A model generated the notes under the pieces. That model was not told where the DNA came from and did not search any database. It saw only the letters and a list, made by a program, of their open reading frames with translations. Positions 53,446 through 62,326 of a stretch of 64,000 bases of DNA are shown here, piece after piece. Within the stretch, counting starts at the first letter, position 1. Each line of letters opens with the position of its first letter. The translations under genes and the position numbers were made by a program. The DNA comes from Candidatus Ancaeobacter aquaticus (GTDB lineage: Bacteria; Auribacterota; Ancaeobacteria; Ancaeobacterales; Ancaeobacteraceae): NCBI GenBank assembly GCA_030765405.1, contig JAVCCP010000078.1, forward strand, positions 1-64,000, read 5' to 3'.

Positions 53446-55863
53446 ATGGAAAATATTTTACAGGTATTAAAGAAAAAGATTCTAGTGTATGACGGTGCGT
53501 TAGGAACGATGCTTCAGGAAAAGGGTGCTTTAGCAGGTGTGCGATCTCCGGAAGAGGTTAATCTTATCTCTCCTGATACGCTGAGAGATATACACAGAGA
53601 GTATATTGATGCAGGAGCTGATGTTATTGAGACAAATACCTTTGGGGTAAGCTCAATAAAGCTGAAAGAATTTGGTCTCGAAGACAAAATGACCGAAATA
53701 ATCAAAAAAGGTATCCAGATAGCTGTTGATGCTGCTTCAGGTAAAGCGTATGTCGCCGCTTCGATTGGGCCATTGCCAAAGCAGCTTGAACCTTTAGGTG
53801 AGCTTACTTTTGATCAAGCGTACACGCTTTTTGCCGAACAGGTAAAAGTAATAGCTGACACAGGTGCAGACCTTATTCTCATTGAAACAATGAGCGATAT
53901 AAAGGAAACGAAAGCCGCGGTTATTGCGGCAAAAGAGCATTCTTCACTTCCGGTGCAGGTGCAAATGACTTTTGATAAGGGTAAGTGGACTTTATCAGGA
54001 ACGCCACCAGAGGTAGCAGCAGTTGTTCTCGGTGCATGTGGAGCTGATATTATCGGTGTAAATTGTTCTAGTGGTCCGGAAGAATTACTCTATACGGTTG
54101 AAATGTTGGGTAGATATTTTGATGGCTATATATCTGTTTTACCGAATGCAGGACTGCCTGAGCTGGTGGATGGGAAAACGATCTTTAGAGCGACTCCTGA
54201 ATACATGGCTGAGTACGCTATCAAGTTTGCTGAAAGAGGAGTAAATTTGATCGGTGGATGTTGCGGGACAACCCCTGACCATATCAGGGCATGTGCTCAG
54301 GTGATTAAAGGAGCCAAACCGGTAGCCAGAGACTATATTGGCGGGTTTATGGTTGCAAGCCGAACACAAGTAGTGAGAGTAAGTGACGATACTATTCCTC
54401 TTGTTATAGGCGAACGCATTAATCCAACCAATAGAAAAGATCTATCTGCCGAGCTTAAAGCCGGTAAAATGACCCTATTAAAAAATGATGCTCTTACCCA
54501 GACAAAAAACGGGGCTTCAATACTTGATATTAATGTCGGTGTTCCCGGTGAAGATGAAGTGGCTCTAATGGGCAATGCGGTTTCTCAAGTGCAGAATACT
54601 GTTGGTGCAGCGATTGCTATTGATACAATGGATCAGCGGGCACTTGAAGAGGGTCTTAAAGAGTGTGCTGGTAAACCGCTTATAAATTCGGTAAATGGTA
54701 AAGCTGCCAGCATGCAGTCTGTTATTCCATTAGCTGTAAAATACGGGGCGGCACTCATTGCACTGACACTCGATGAAAAAGGTATCCCGACTGAAGTGAA
54801 AAAAAGGGTGGCGTTAGCACAGGTAATTATTAAAGAAGCTGAAGGAAAAGGTATCCGTAAAGATGATATACTCGTTGATTCTTTAACGTTAACGGTATCA
54901 AGTGAACCTGAAGGCGTCCGACTTACCCTCGATGCAGTTAAAGAGATAAAAGCACTGGGATACAAAAACAGCCTTGGAGTAAGCAATATTTCATTTGGGT
55001 TACCCGGAAGAAAATACATTAATGGAAGTTTTCTTTCAATGGCTATTGGTGCCGGGCTTGATGCTGCGATTATCAATCCAAATAACCAGTCTATGATGGA
55101 TGCGTTTCTTGCTTCATCTGTGCTGGTGAACAGGGACAAACTAGCTGTGCAGTACATAGCGGAGATAAAAAAACGTGATATGCAAACAAGTGGTTCGCAT
55201 ATTGCAGAAAAGGGTTCGCAAAGCGGTTCTATCGATATTAAAGATAAACTTTATAATGCGATCTTGTACGGGCAGCGTGATGAAATAGCCGGATTAATTG
55301 ATGAAGGAGTAAAAACCGGTTTGACTCCTATGGATATAAATATGAGCTTGCTGGTACCTGCTCTTGAGGAAGTAGGCAAGAAATTTGAATCAAAAGAATA
55401 TTTTCTCCCGCAGCTGATTTTATCAGCTGAAACAATGCGTAAAGCCTTTGAACACGTTAAAACGTTTACTAATGGAGAGGATCAGGATTCAAGTAAAGCA
55501 AAGATTGTTATCGCGACAGTTGAAGGAGATGTCCATGATATCGGCAAAAATATTGTAATAGCGGTACTGGAAAATTATGGATATGAAATAATCGATCTTG
55601 GTAAAAGTGTTTCATCAAAAGAGATTATCGATACGGTAAAAGAACACAAAGCGGATATTGTCGGGTTGTCTGCATTAATGACGACGACAATGACCGAGAT
55701 GAAAAAAGTGATCAGTGAGATAGGAGCTGCGGGACTTAATGTAAAAACGATTATTGGCGGCGCTGTTGTGACACCCGCATATGCAAAAGAGATAAAAGCT
55801 GATGCATATGCTAAAGATGCGATAGCGGCGGTAAGGATCATTAAAGATTTATTGTCTAAATAA
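53446..55863 (+). CDS. metH: cobalamin-dependent methionine synthase without activation domain
   Basis: This 805-aa protein has a homocysteine-binding barrel with zinc ligands C207, C272 and C273 (IGGCCGTTPDH), a pterin-binding barrel (IGERINPTNRK ... ILDINVG), a four-helix cap (about 600-680) and a B12-binding Rossmann domain with D695-x-H697-x2-G700 (DVHDIG). It moves the methyl group of methyl-tetrahydrofolate, the MetF product, to homocysteine. The usual C-terminal activation domain is absent and is supplied by the preceding gene. Confidence 0.95.
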   Translation: MENILQVLKKKILVYDGALGTMLQEKGALAGVRSPEEVNLISPDTLRDIHREYIDAGADVIETNTFGVSSIKLKEFGLEDKMTEIIKKGIQIAVDAASGKAYVAASIGPLPKQLEPLGELTFDQAYTLFAEQVKVIADTGADLILIETMSDIKETKAAVIAAKEHSSLPVQVQMTFDKGKWTLSGTPPEVAAVVLGACGADIIGVNCSSGPEELLYTVEMLGRYFDGYISVLPNAGLPELVDGKTIFRATPEYMAEYAIKFAERGVNLIGGCCGTTPDHIRACAQVIKGAKPVARDYIGGFMVASRTQVVRVSDDTIPLVIGERINPTNRKDLSAELKAGKMTLLKNDALTQTKNGASILDINVGVPGEDEVALMGNAVSQVQNTVGAAIAIDTMDQRALEEGLKECAGKPLINSVNGKAASMQSVIPLAVKYGAALIALTLDEKGIPTEVKKRVALAQVIIKEAEGKGIRKDDILVDSLTLTVSSEPEGVRLTLDAVKEIKALGYKNSLGVSNISFGLPGRKYINGSFLSMAIGAGLDAAIINPNNQSMMDAFLASSVLVNRDKLAVQYIAEIKKRDMQTSGSHIAEKGSQSGSIDIKDKLYNAILYGQRDEIAGLIDEGVKTGLTPMDINMSLLVPALEEVGKKFESKEYFLPQLILSAETMRKAFEHVKTFTNGEDQDSSKAKIVIATVEGDVHDIGKNIVIAVLENYGYEIIDLGKSVSSKEIIDTVKEHKADIVGLSALMTTTMTEMKKVISEIGAAGLNVKTIIGGAVVTPAYAKEIKADAYAKDAIAAVRIIKDLLSK

Positions 55864-55975
55864 TAGTGCAAGTAATTATAAATGAGAAATATGTTAGTTT
55901 TTTTTAGGAATTTTAATATGTGTAGTGTGATTTTGTATTTATTTTTGATTATTTGAATTTGAGAATTTTAATTTG

Positions 55976-56010
55976 TTTAGGATTTAGGTTTTAGAATTTA
56001 GAGTTTATTT
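55976..56010 (+). repeat. TTTAGRN heptamer run before the BsuPI gene
   Basis: Four TTTAGRN units plus one decayed TTTATTT unit run with exact 7-base period just ahead of AAAGGAGG and the ATG at 56024. The rest of the 160-base gap is AT-rich and shows nothing else. Confidence 0.65.
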
Positions 56011-56023
56011 TAAAGGAGGATTT

Positions 56024-56731
56024 ATGTATAGAGTATTAGTATTGTTTATGGCTATTATTTGTTTATGGCAAACAACTGGTTATGCTATGGCGCAAAAGGC
56101 TGTATCAGTTGTTGATAAAATAAATGTTATGCTCGTTGTCGAGAAACAAGGTGATAGCGCACTTCTTACGATAGAGGTTGCAAATATTAGTCCGGAAAAA
56201 GTGAACTGTACTTTTTTGTCCGCAAAGAAATATGATTTTATTATAAAAGATGCAAAAAGTAATATTATCTGGCAGTGGACACACAGTCGCCTTTTTTCTC
56301 AAGCGATACAAAAAGAATTTTTAGATAAAGGACAGGTGTTTATTTTTAGTGAGAAATGGGACTATAAGAACAATGAGGGGCAGCGGGTTACTCCGGGGAA
56401 GTATGGGGTTACTGGAGAGTTTTCTGTTATGCCGACAAGCATACTTACCGCACCTAAAGAGATTGACGTTTTAGAAGAAGATTTAAAAATTGCCGGTGGA
56501 TATACTATAACAGGAACAATTGCTGTTATTGGCAGTGACATATATATAAATAGTGATGATGGTGTGACGTATAAGCTCGCTGGCAGTAGTGTAGATTTTA
56601 AAGATCAAAACGGTGATTATATTGCGGTTTTTTCTCCTGTAATACAAAATATTTCCGGTTCACAGTACCGGAGCATAACCATAAAAGATTTCAAGGTATA
56701 TAACAGCAGAAAAGAATATAGCGGAATGTAA
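56024..56731 (+). CDS. secreted BsuPI-domain protein
   Basis: This 235-aa protein has a signal peptide (MYRVLVLFMAIICLWQTTGYAMA) and a BsuPI-like beta-sandwich (about residues 30-140): LTIEVANISPEKVNCTF, YDFIIKDAKSNIIWQWTHSRLF and RVTPGKYGVTGEFSV, the fold of the Bacillus intracellular proteinase inhibitor. The C-terminal 90 residues (ITGTIAVIGSDIYINSDDG) look like a second small beta-domain. It may inhibit or recruit an extracytoplasmic protein. AAAGGAGG precedes the ATG. Confidence 0.75.
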   Translation: MYRVLVLFMAIICLWQTTGYAMAQKAVSVVDKINVMLVVEKQGDSALLTIEVANISPEKVNCTFLSAKKYDFIIKDAKSNIIWQWTHSRLFSQAIQKEFLDKGQVFIFSEKWDYKNNEGQRVTPGKYGVTGEFSVMPTSILTAPKEIDVLEEDLKIAGGYTITGTIAVIGSDIYINSDDGVTYKLAGSSVDFKDQNGDYIAVFSPVIQNISGSQYRSITIKDFKVYNSRKEYSGM

Positions 56732-56766
56732 TCCGGATATAATTCCGCAAACAAATTGTAGAGCGT

Positions 56767-57900
56767 ATGAACGTTACTTGTATTGACATATATGAAGTAG
56801 AAATACCATTTAAAGTTTCATTTTCCCATTCTCTCAAAACACGCACTTCTTCTGAGAGTATTATCGTAAAAATTACCCTGGATAATGGCTCTTGCGGTTA
56901 CGGAGAAGGCCTCCCGCGCGAGTATGTTACGGGTGAAACTACCCTATCTGTCGCACTTGATATAAAAGACAAACTGGCGCCATTTCTTATTGGTAAGTCA
57001 TTTTCCTCGCTTCAAGAAGCACTCGATATATTTAAGAACAAAGATTACGAACATTTTAACGATTGTGGGAGCAGCGCTGTTTGTGCAGTGAGTACTGCCT
57101 TTTTAGATGCGGTGACTAAAGCCCATAATAAATCTATAGCGGATGTCATTGGTTCTCAAAAGAGGGACAAGATATTTTATACCGGGGTCATTTCGTCTGG
57201 TGAAATGAAAAAAGTGATTAAGTATGCGCTGCTATATAGACTTGGCGGGTTTAAGTATATTAAGCTTAAAGTAGGTACACCGGATGATATCGAAAAATTA
57301 AGAGTGGTAAGAAGGATTGTGGGTAAAAGCACTGATATACGGGTAGATGCGAATTGTGCTTGGAACTATGATCAGGCACGTGACATAATTGAGCAGATGA
57401 AAATATATGGTGTGAGTACAGTTGAGCAGCCGTTACCTAAAGAAGATATTGAAGGAATAAAAAAGTTAACACAATCCTCAGGTCTCTATATATCTGCGGA
57501 TGAGTCTTTAACGTCAGTTAATGATGCCCGAATGCTTGCAAAAGATAAAGTATTCAATATGTTCAATATCCGCCTATCAAAATGCTCAGGCATCTTCGAT
57601 GCTCTTAGTATTTACCATATTGCGAAAGAGAATAATATTAAGTGCCAGTTTGGCTGTCAAGTTGGGGAGACATCGATACTTTCTGCAGCTCAAAGGCATG
57701 TTGCAATGACACTTCCCGATGTAGATTATATTGAAGGGTCTTATTCCACGCATTTACTGAAAAGTGATATTGTTTTAAAACCTGTCAAATTTGGATATCG
57801 TGGTATCGGTCGCCCTATAGCTGGCACGGGCCTTGGTATTCAGGTAGATGAAACACTCCTAAAGAAATATACTACCAACACTCTCATATTAACATCATAA
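56767..57900 (+). CDS. dipeptide epimerase-like enolase-superfamily enzyme
   Basis: This 377-aa protein has the mandelate racemase/muconate cycloisomerase layout. The catalytic lysine pair is in YIKLKVG, metal ligands are in DANCAWN, VEQPLP and ADESLTS, and the opposite lysine is in NIRLSKCSG. This set is typical of L-Ala-D/L-Glu epimerases, which recycle murein peptides; other dipeptide or muconate-type substrates remain possible. It lies 35 bases after the BsuPI gene. Confidence 0.82.
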   Translation: MNVTCIDIYEVEIPFKVSFSHSLKTRTSSESIIVKITLDNGSCGYGEGLPREYVTGETTLSVALDIKDKLAPFLIGKSFSSLQEALDIFKNKDYEHFNDCGSSAVCAVSTAFLDAVTKAHNKSIADVIGSQKRDKIFYTGVISSGEMKKVIKYALLYRLGGFKYIKLKVGTPDDIEKLRVVRRIVGKSTDIRVDANCAWNYDQARDIIEQMKIYGVSTVEQPLPKEDIEGIKKLTQSSGLYISADESLTSVNDARMLAKDKVFNMFNIRLSKCSGIFDALSIYHIAKENNIKCQFGCQVGETSILSAAQRHVAMTLPDVDYIEGSYSTHLLKSDIVLKPVKFGYRGIGRPIAGTGLGIQVDETLLKKYTTNTLILTS

Positions 57901-58002
57901 AATAAACCACCAAACCTAACCATACTCCTATACTAAATCACCTTCTAATGCAAATAAACACAATCTAAAACAACAATACTCAATTTATATCCACTGACGT
58001 GG

Positions 58003-58018
58003 TGGGACTTTAGTCCCA
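58003..58018. repeat. diverged TTTAG palindrome
   Basis: TGGGACTTTAGTCCCA is a perfect 16-base palindrome in the 229-base gap between the epimerase gene and the large lysine-rich gene. It is a diverged member of the GGCTTTAGCC family. Nothing else was recognised in this gap. Confidence 0.6.
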
Positions 58019-58129
58019 GTTTCACAAACAATTGGCATGCAATGTGATGAATAATATTATAGTATGCAGTATAAATATCGACAGGTGCAAATTAATTGGG
58101 CATAATGGAGATAAGGATAAGGGCAAAGT

Positions 58130-61100
58130 ATGATATGCTACTTAAAATCTAATGTTGTGATATTTGTTGTTTCATTCTTGTTAACAACAGCAATACCTGT
58201 GTGTCTTGGAGCTAGCTGGGAAAAATACATGCAAAAGCCCAAAGATACACAGAAGAGTATACAGAATAATTTAGATAAATATCGGAACGTAAATCAGCTC
58301 AAAATAGCCTGGAAACCTCCAGCTCAAAAGCAACCAATCAATATTCAAGAGCAGTTAAATAAATATAGAAACATAAATCAGCCCACAAAAGTTTATAAAG
58401 CGTCGCCCCCTCCTCCAAAAAGACCGCCCAACATTAATCAACAATTACAGCAAAACCGCTTTGTGCCAAAACCTACAGTTAAACCAAAGGCTCTTACAGA
58501 CCAACAAAGACGGGAACAATTTCAGAAACAAATGGAAGAGTATGCAAAAAAGATGCGGGTGCCAAAGATACAACCGGCAACTAAAACCAAGATAAATGTG
58601 CAGCCCGCAAAAAATATCCCTGTTCAGAAGAAACTTGATGTAAAGAAACCGACAGTGATTGTAAAGCCGCCTCCAAATAATACGAATGCTAAAAAGGTGG
58701 CCGGAAATTTAGGTAATACTATTGGTGCCATGCTCGGCCTGTATCCAAAGGCAAAAGAGATCGCAAATTATTTTGGAGATATTACTAAAACAATTCTTGC
58801 AATGAAACCTGAGATAAAACTTGAGCCGAAAAAAAAGAACGAGCCGGGCAAAGATTTTATGGATTATTTAAATCAAATCAAGGATCAAGGAATGAATCTT
58901 GCCTTGCAAGCAGGCCAGTGGATGCATAAAAATGACCCTGCTAAGTCTTCTAAGTCTGTAAAAAAGCAGTCGGCAAAGCCAATTAAACCTGATAGAGATT
59001 TTGCAGACTATATGGGAATGACAGGTAAAAAAGTAGTTGAACTATATAAAAAAGCCGGTGATAAAACTGTAGAAATGAATAAAGAGGCAAATAAATGGAT
59101 CAAAGATAATCCTAATAGTGCAAAAACATTATTTACTGAAATTGAAAAGTACAGAACCGCTATTAAAGTGGAACCCTATAAAGAGGGTTTTGCTGATAAA
59201 TTCGCAAAGTATGGTGGATATGGCATAAAAGCAATTGATATTAGCTTGGGTAAAATGAAGGATGTGGCTGAGAAATCTGGGGCAGGGGTAGCAGCCCATG
59301 GTGTTGTTGCAGGATATGAGGTTTTGAAGGGTGCCGGGTCATCTGCGAGTCAAGCAACAATCGATTATGATAAATTAGCTGAAGCAGGAAAGATAGACCC
59401 TAAAAAAGTAAGTAAGACTATGTTTGTAATGAAACAATTATATGCTGGCGCTGTAGACGGTGGACAGAATTATATAGCAGGTGAAGCCGGATTTCGTTCA
59501 ACAGGTAAGTTTACCGGAGAATTGACTGGGGTTGCTAAAGAAGTAACTGAACAAGTAGTGGGTGACCTTGCAACAAAAGGTTTTAAAGCAGTGGGGCAAG
59601 ATATTGTGGGCACAGCTGGTGAAAAAAAACCTAAAGAAGATCATGGAGTCAGTAGTTTTGGTCAGGCGTTGTTTGCTGCCGCTAAAGACAAAAATAGTGC
59701 AGTATCAAAAGATTCAAAGAAACCGACTGCTCCCCAAAAGAGCTCATCAAAGGTTTTAAATGGGCAACTTGTTATGTCGGATAGTCGGGGACGAAGCGCT
59801 ATGCAAACCGCACATTATTGTTATTCTACGGGGCAGTACTCTAAAGCGATTACATTTTTTAGTAAAGAGATAGCGGTAAATCCTGACAATAAAGCAGCGT
59901 TAATATTTCGTGCTCACTCATATAGTAAAACAGGCGATGATGTAAATGCGTTAAAAGATATTGAAAGATATAAAAATGCCGGTGGAGTGTTTGATGATCA
60001 TAGTTATAAAGTTGTAGCTGAAAGAGTCAGTGCAGAAGATAGAGCGAAAATACGAGCTGAGTCTAATAAGAATGCGCCTAAAAAGGTTGTAAAGTCGACG
60101 CATGGAATTTCTAAGGTATGTCTAAATTATTATAAGAAAGGGCTTACATGTCTTGCAAAAAAACAATACCAAGAAGCTGGCAATTATTTTACTCAAGCAT
60201 CTGGCGCAAGTTCTGGTAAGAGACACCCAGAGTCATTTAATAAAAAAGTAATGGATATGCGTTCGCATGCCTATAGGAAAGATCCAAGCTATGTCTCAAA
60301 AGCGAAAAAAGAATTAGAGCTCTTAGGTGTTACCGTTTCTTTGGATGAAGAAGAAGTGTTAGTGGTGGCTCAAAAAGAAGCGGAAGAGGTTTTGGAAGCT
60401 CAGAATGTTGCCCAGAGGCAGAAAATAGCAGCAAAGAAGGCTGTTGGGGAAGCCGCAGATAAAAGAACAACGGAGGAAACAGCAGCTAAAAAATTTCGAA
60501 TAAAAGGGGTTAAAGATAGGGGTATAAATTCGTCAATTTATAGTACGCAGGGACAAATAAAGTATAAACAAAAGAAATATACACAAGCTATTTTATGTGC
60601 TACTAAAGCTTTGCAGTTAGATCCTTCTAATAGTACTGCATTGTTAATACGTTCGCGGTGTTATAAAGCGCAGGGTGATTATATAAATGCTTTAAAAGAC
60701 TTAGATGCTTATAAAAACTTTGAAGGTAAGATTACTTCTGATTATCAGGAGGTAGCGGCAAAAGTTGGTGATGATTGTATATATGCCTTAAAAGATTTAG
60801 ACTCCGATAAAAGCATAGGAGGGAAGATTGCTTTACAGGAGGAAAAAGAGCCAGCGGTAAAAGTTGTTGAGGAAGATATAAAAGAAGTGAAACCGGCAGC
60901 CCAAAGAAAAACTAAAGATAATGAAATGGTGGTATCAATACTTAACGAAGCATCAAAAAAATGGGCAGTAAAAGCGCCGAAGAAAACTGTTCAAAAATCT
61001 GAGCAAAAGACTATTGATGCAAAAAGGAAAGCTCAAAATAAACCGACAGTAATCTCTAAAAAGAAAAACATTAACCCTCAGCTGTCAAAGGCACAGGCCC

Positions 61101-61966
61101 TTGCTTTGGCTAAAAACTTAATAAGAAGATGGTCTGTAAGTCCTAAAAAAAGCACACCAAAACCGGTTGTAAAACAAAAACCTGAGGTTCATAAGATAGA
61201 AGTTGTACAGAAACCACAATCAGCGCCGCCAAAAAATGTAGCACATGCAATAGAACAAATTGCTGCACTTGAGGAAATTAATCTTTCAGGCGATAATAAA
61301 GGTATGCTGAAAAGTTACCGTTATGCGACAAAAGACGGAGATGATGTTTTAGGTATAACGCGTAGTGAAATTGAATATGTCAAAGATGACGAGTCTGGAA
61401 AAATGGTAGCGACTGGATACATCGAGACGGTTAAGGATTCTGATGGTAGAGATTATAAGACAATCGAAAAAGTTGGTATTGAGTATGATAAAAATGGAAA
61501 AGAAAAGAGTTATCAGCAAATAGTATCAATAAAGGATGGAAAAACAGGAGAAGAGACAAAAGTACTTACCGTTGTGAAGGATGGTACGGTAGAAGCCGAA
61601 GCAACGACAAAGTTAGACAAAAATGGTAATGAAATTAATGCCTCTTCAGGAAATGATGTAAAATGTAAAGAAGCATTAGTAGCTTTGCGCGGGCAAAATA
61701 ATACGGTAAGAGTCATAAAAAGAGCGGGCGGTTCATCAAAATCTGCGCGTGAGATGGCGTGGAAACGGTTTAAAAAAGGCATGGCTACATTAAAGAAGGA
61801 TTTTGCAAAGATCGATGCGTCTTTGAGAGCCCAAAAGCGTAAATATGATAAGGTTGTTGATAAGAGCCATGCTCAGAGTATTACTCAAATGCAAAATGCC
61901 GCATCAGTAAAAGGTATGGATAAGAGAAAGGGTGAACGTAGAGAAAAGCAAAGAAAGATTAAATAG
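58130..61966 (+). CDS. large lysine-rich secreted protein with TPR repeats, unknown function
   Basis: This 1278-aa protein has a signal peptide (VVIFVVSFLLTTAIPVCLG). Near the N-terminus a short motif repeats three times (NNLDKYRNVNQ, EQLNKYRNINQ, QQLQQNRF) between proline-rich spacers. Residues about 190-540 are helical with Ala/Gly-rich stretches. TPR-like blocks lie near 557-615 (YCYSTGQYSKAITFFSKEI) and 804-867 (KYTQAILCATKALQLDP), each followed by a near-identical DINALKD-type helix, so they are an internal duplication. A beta-repeat region (GYIETVKDSDGRDYKTIEK) precedes a basic tail. No family was recognised; a periplasmic scaffold is possible. Confidence 0.6.
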   Translation: MICYLKSNVVIFVVSFLLTTAIPVCLGASWEKYMQKPKDTQKSIQNNLDKYRNVNQLKIAWKPPAQKQPINIQEQLNKYRNINQPTKVYKASPPPPKRPPNINQQLQQNRFVPKPTVKPKALTDQQRREQFQKQMEEYAKKMRVPKIQPATKTKINVQPAKNIPVQKKLDVKKPTVIVKPPPNNTNAKKVAGNLGNTIGAMLGLYPKAKEIANYFGDITKTILAMKPEIKLEPKKKNEPGKDFMDYLNQIKDQGMNLALQAGQWMHKNDPAKSSKSVKKQSAKPIKPDRDFADYMGMTGKKVVELYKKAGDKTVEMNKEANKWIKDNPNSAKTLFTEIEKYRTAIKVEPYKEGFADKFAKYGGYGIKAIDISLGKMKDVAEKSGAGVAAHGVVAGYEVLKGAGSSASQATIDYDKLAEAGKIDPKKVSKTMFVMKQLYAGAVDGGQNYIAGEAGFRSTGKFTGELTGVAKEVTEQVVGDLATKGFKAVGQDIVGTAGEKKPKEDHGVSSFGQALFAAAKDKNSAVSKDSKKPTAPQKSSSKVLNGQLVMSDSRGRSAMQTAHYCYSTGQYSKAITFFSKEIAVNPDNKAALIFRAHSYSKTGDDVNALKDIERYKNAGGVFDDHSYKVVAERVSAEDRAKIRAESNKNAPKKVVKSTHGISKVCLNYYKKGLTCLAKKQYQEAGNYFTQASGASSGKRHPESFNKKVMDMRSHAYRKDPSYVSKAKKELELLGVTVSLDEEEVLVVAQKEAEEVLEAQNVAQRQKIAAKKAVGEAADKRTTEETAAKKFRIKGVKDRGINSSIYSTQGQIKYKQKKYTQAILCATKALQLDPSNSTALLIRSRCYKAQGDYINALKDLDAYKNFEGKITSDYQEVAAKVGDDCIYALKDLDSDKSIGGKIALQEEKEPAVKVVEEDIKEVKPAAQRKTKDNEMVVSILNEASKKWAVKAPKKTVQKSEQKTIDAKRKAQNKPTVISKKKNINPQLSKAQALALAKNLIRRWSVSPKKSTPKPVVKQKPEVHKIEVVQKPQSAPPKNVAHAIEQIAALEEINLSGDNKGMLKSYRYATKDGDDVLGITRSEIEYVKDDESGKMVATGYIETVKDSDGRDYKTIEKVGIEYDKNGKEKSYQQIVSIKDGKTGEETKVLTVVKDGTVEAEATTKLDKNGNEINASSGNDVKCKEALVALRGQNNTVRVIKRAGGSSKSAREMAWKRFKKGMATLKKDFAKIDASLRAQKRKYDKVVDKSHAQSITQMQNAASVKGMDKRKGERREKQRKIK

Positions 61967-61998
61967 CTCGTATATAAACAAACATAGTATTCAATTTT

Positions 61999-62029
61999 GG
62001 GCGAGCCTGATGTGCTTGTCCTTTTTTTT
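61999..62029 (+). terminator. intrinsic terminator of the lysine-rich gene
   Basis: GGGCGAGC at 61999-62006 pairs with GCTTGTCC at 62014-62021 (two G-U pairs) and is followed by eight T. Confidence 0.82.
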
Positions 62030-62093
62030 GTCTTAATATAAAACTCACAATACAAACAAATACTATTTAATGCAATTCTATCCCCTTTATATA

Positions 62094-62134
62094 CACCGCG
62101 TAGGTGGAATAGCCCCTGATCCACCTACGCGGTG
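62094..62134. repeat. CACCGCGTAGG hairpin with perfect 15-bp arms
   Basis: CACCGCGTAGGTGGA at 62094-62108 and its exact complement at 62120-62134 enclose an 11-base loop. It is the most complete member of the family also seen at 18558-18596 and 24436-24544. Confidence 0.85.
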
Positions 62135-62272
62135 GCGAAGCGCGGGGAGAGACAGAATTGTAAGAGTGTTCAAAAAAGTACCGCCTAATAATATTTTTCC
62201 TCTCAGATACCGATGGTTGTAAGAGTCTTATGTTAAATAATATACGGTGTATTTCTTTCTCTTTATTGTGAG

Positions 62273-62289
62273 TTGGCAAGGTTTATGCA
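62273..62289 (+). promoter_or_regulatory. probable sigma-54 promoter
   Basis: TTGGCAAGGTTTATGCA has the invariant GG (62275-62276) and GC (62287-62288) separated by exactly ten bases, and matches the -24/-12 consensus at most other positions. It lies about 40 bases before the start at 62327. No enhancer site or activator gene was identified nearby. Confidence 0.55.
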
Positions 62290-62326
62290 TTACTCCTTTG
62301 TTAAATAAATAAAAAGGAGGAAAGAA

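Noticed and set aside
58031-58050. second sigma-54 promoter before the 1278-aa gene
   Set aside because: TTGGCATG is present, but the -12 position lacks GC at ten bases (it reads GA).
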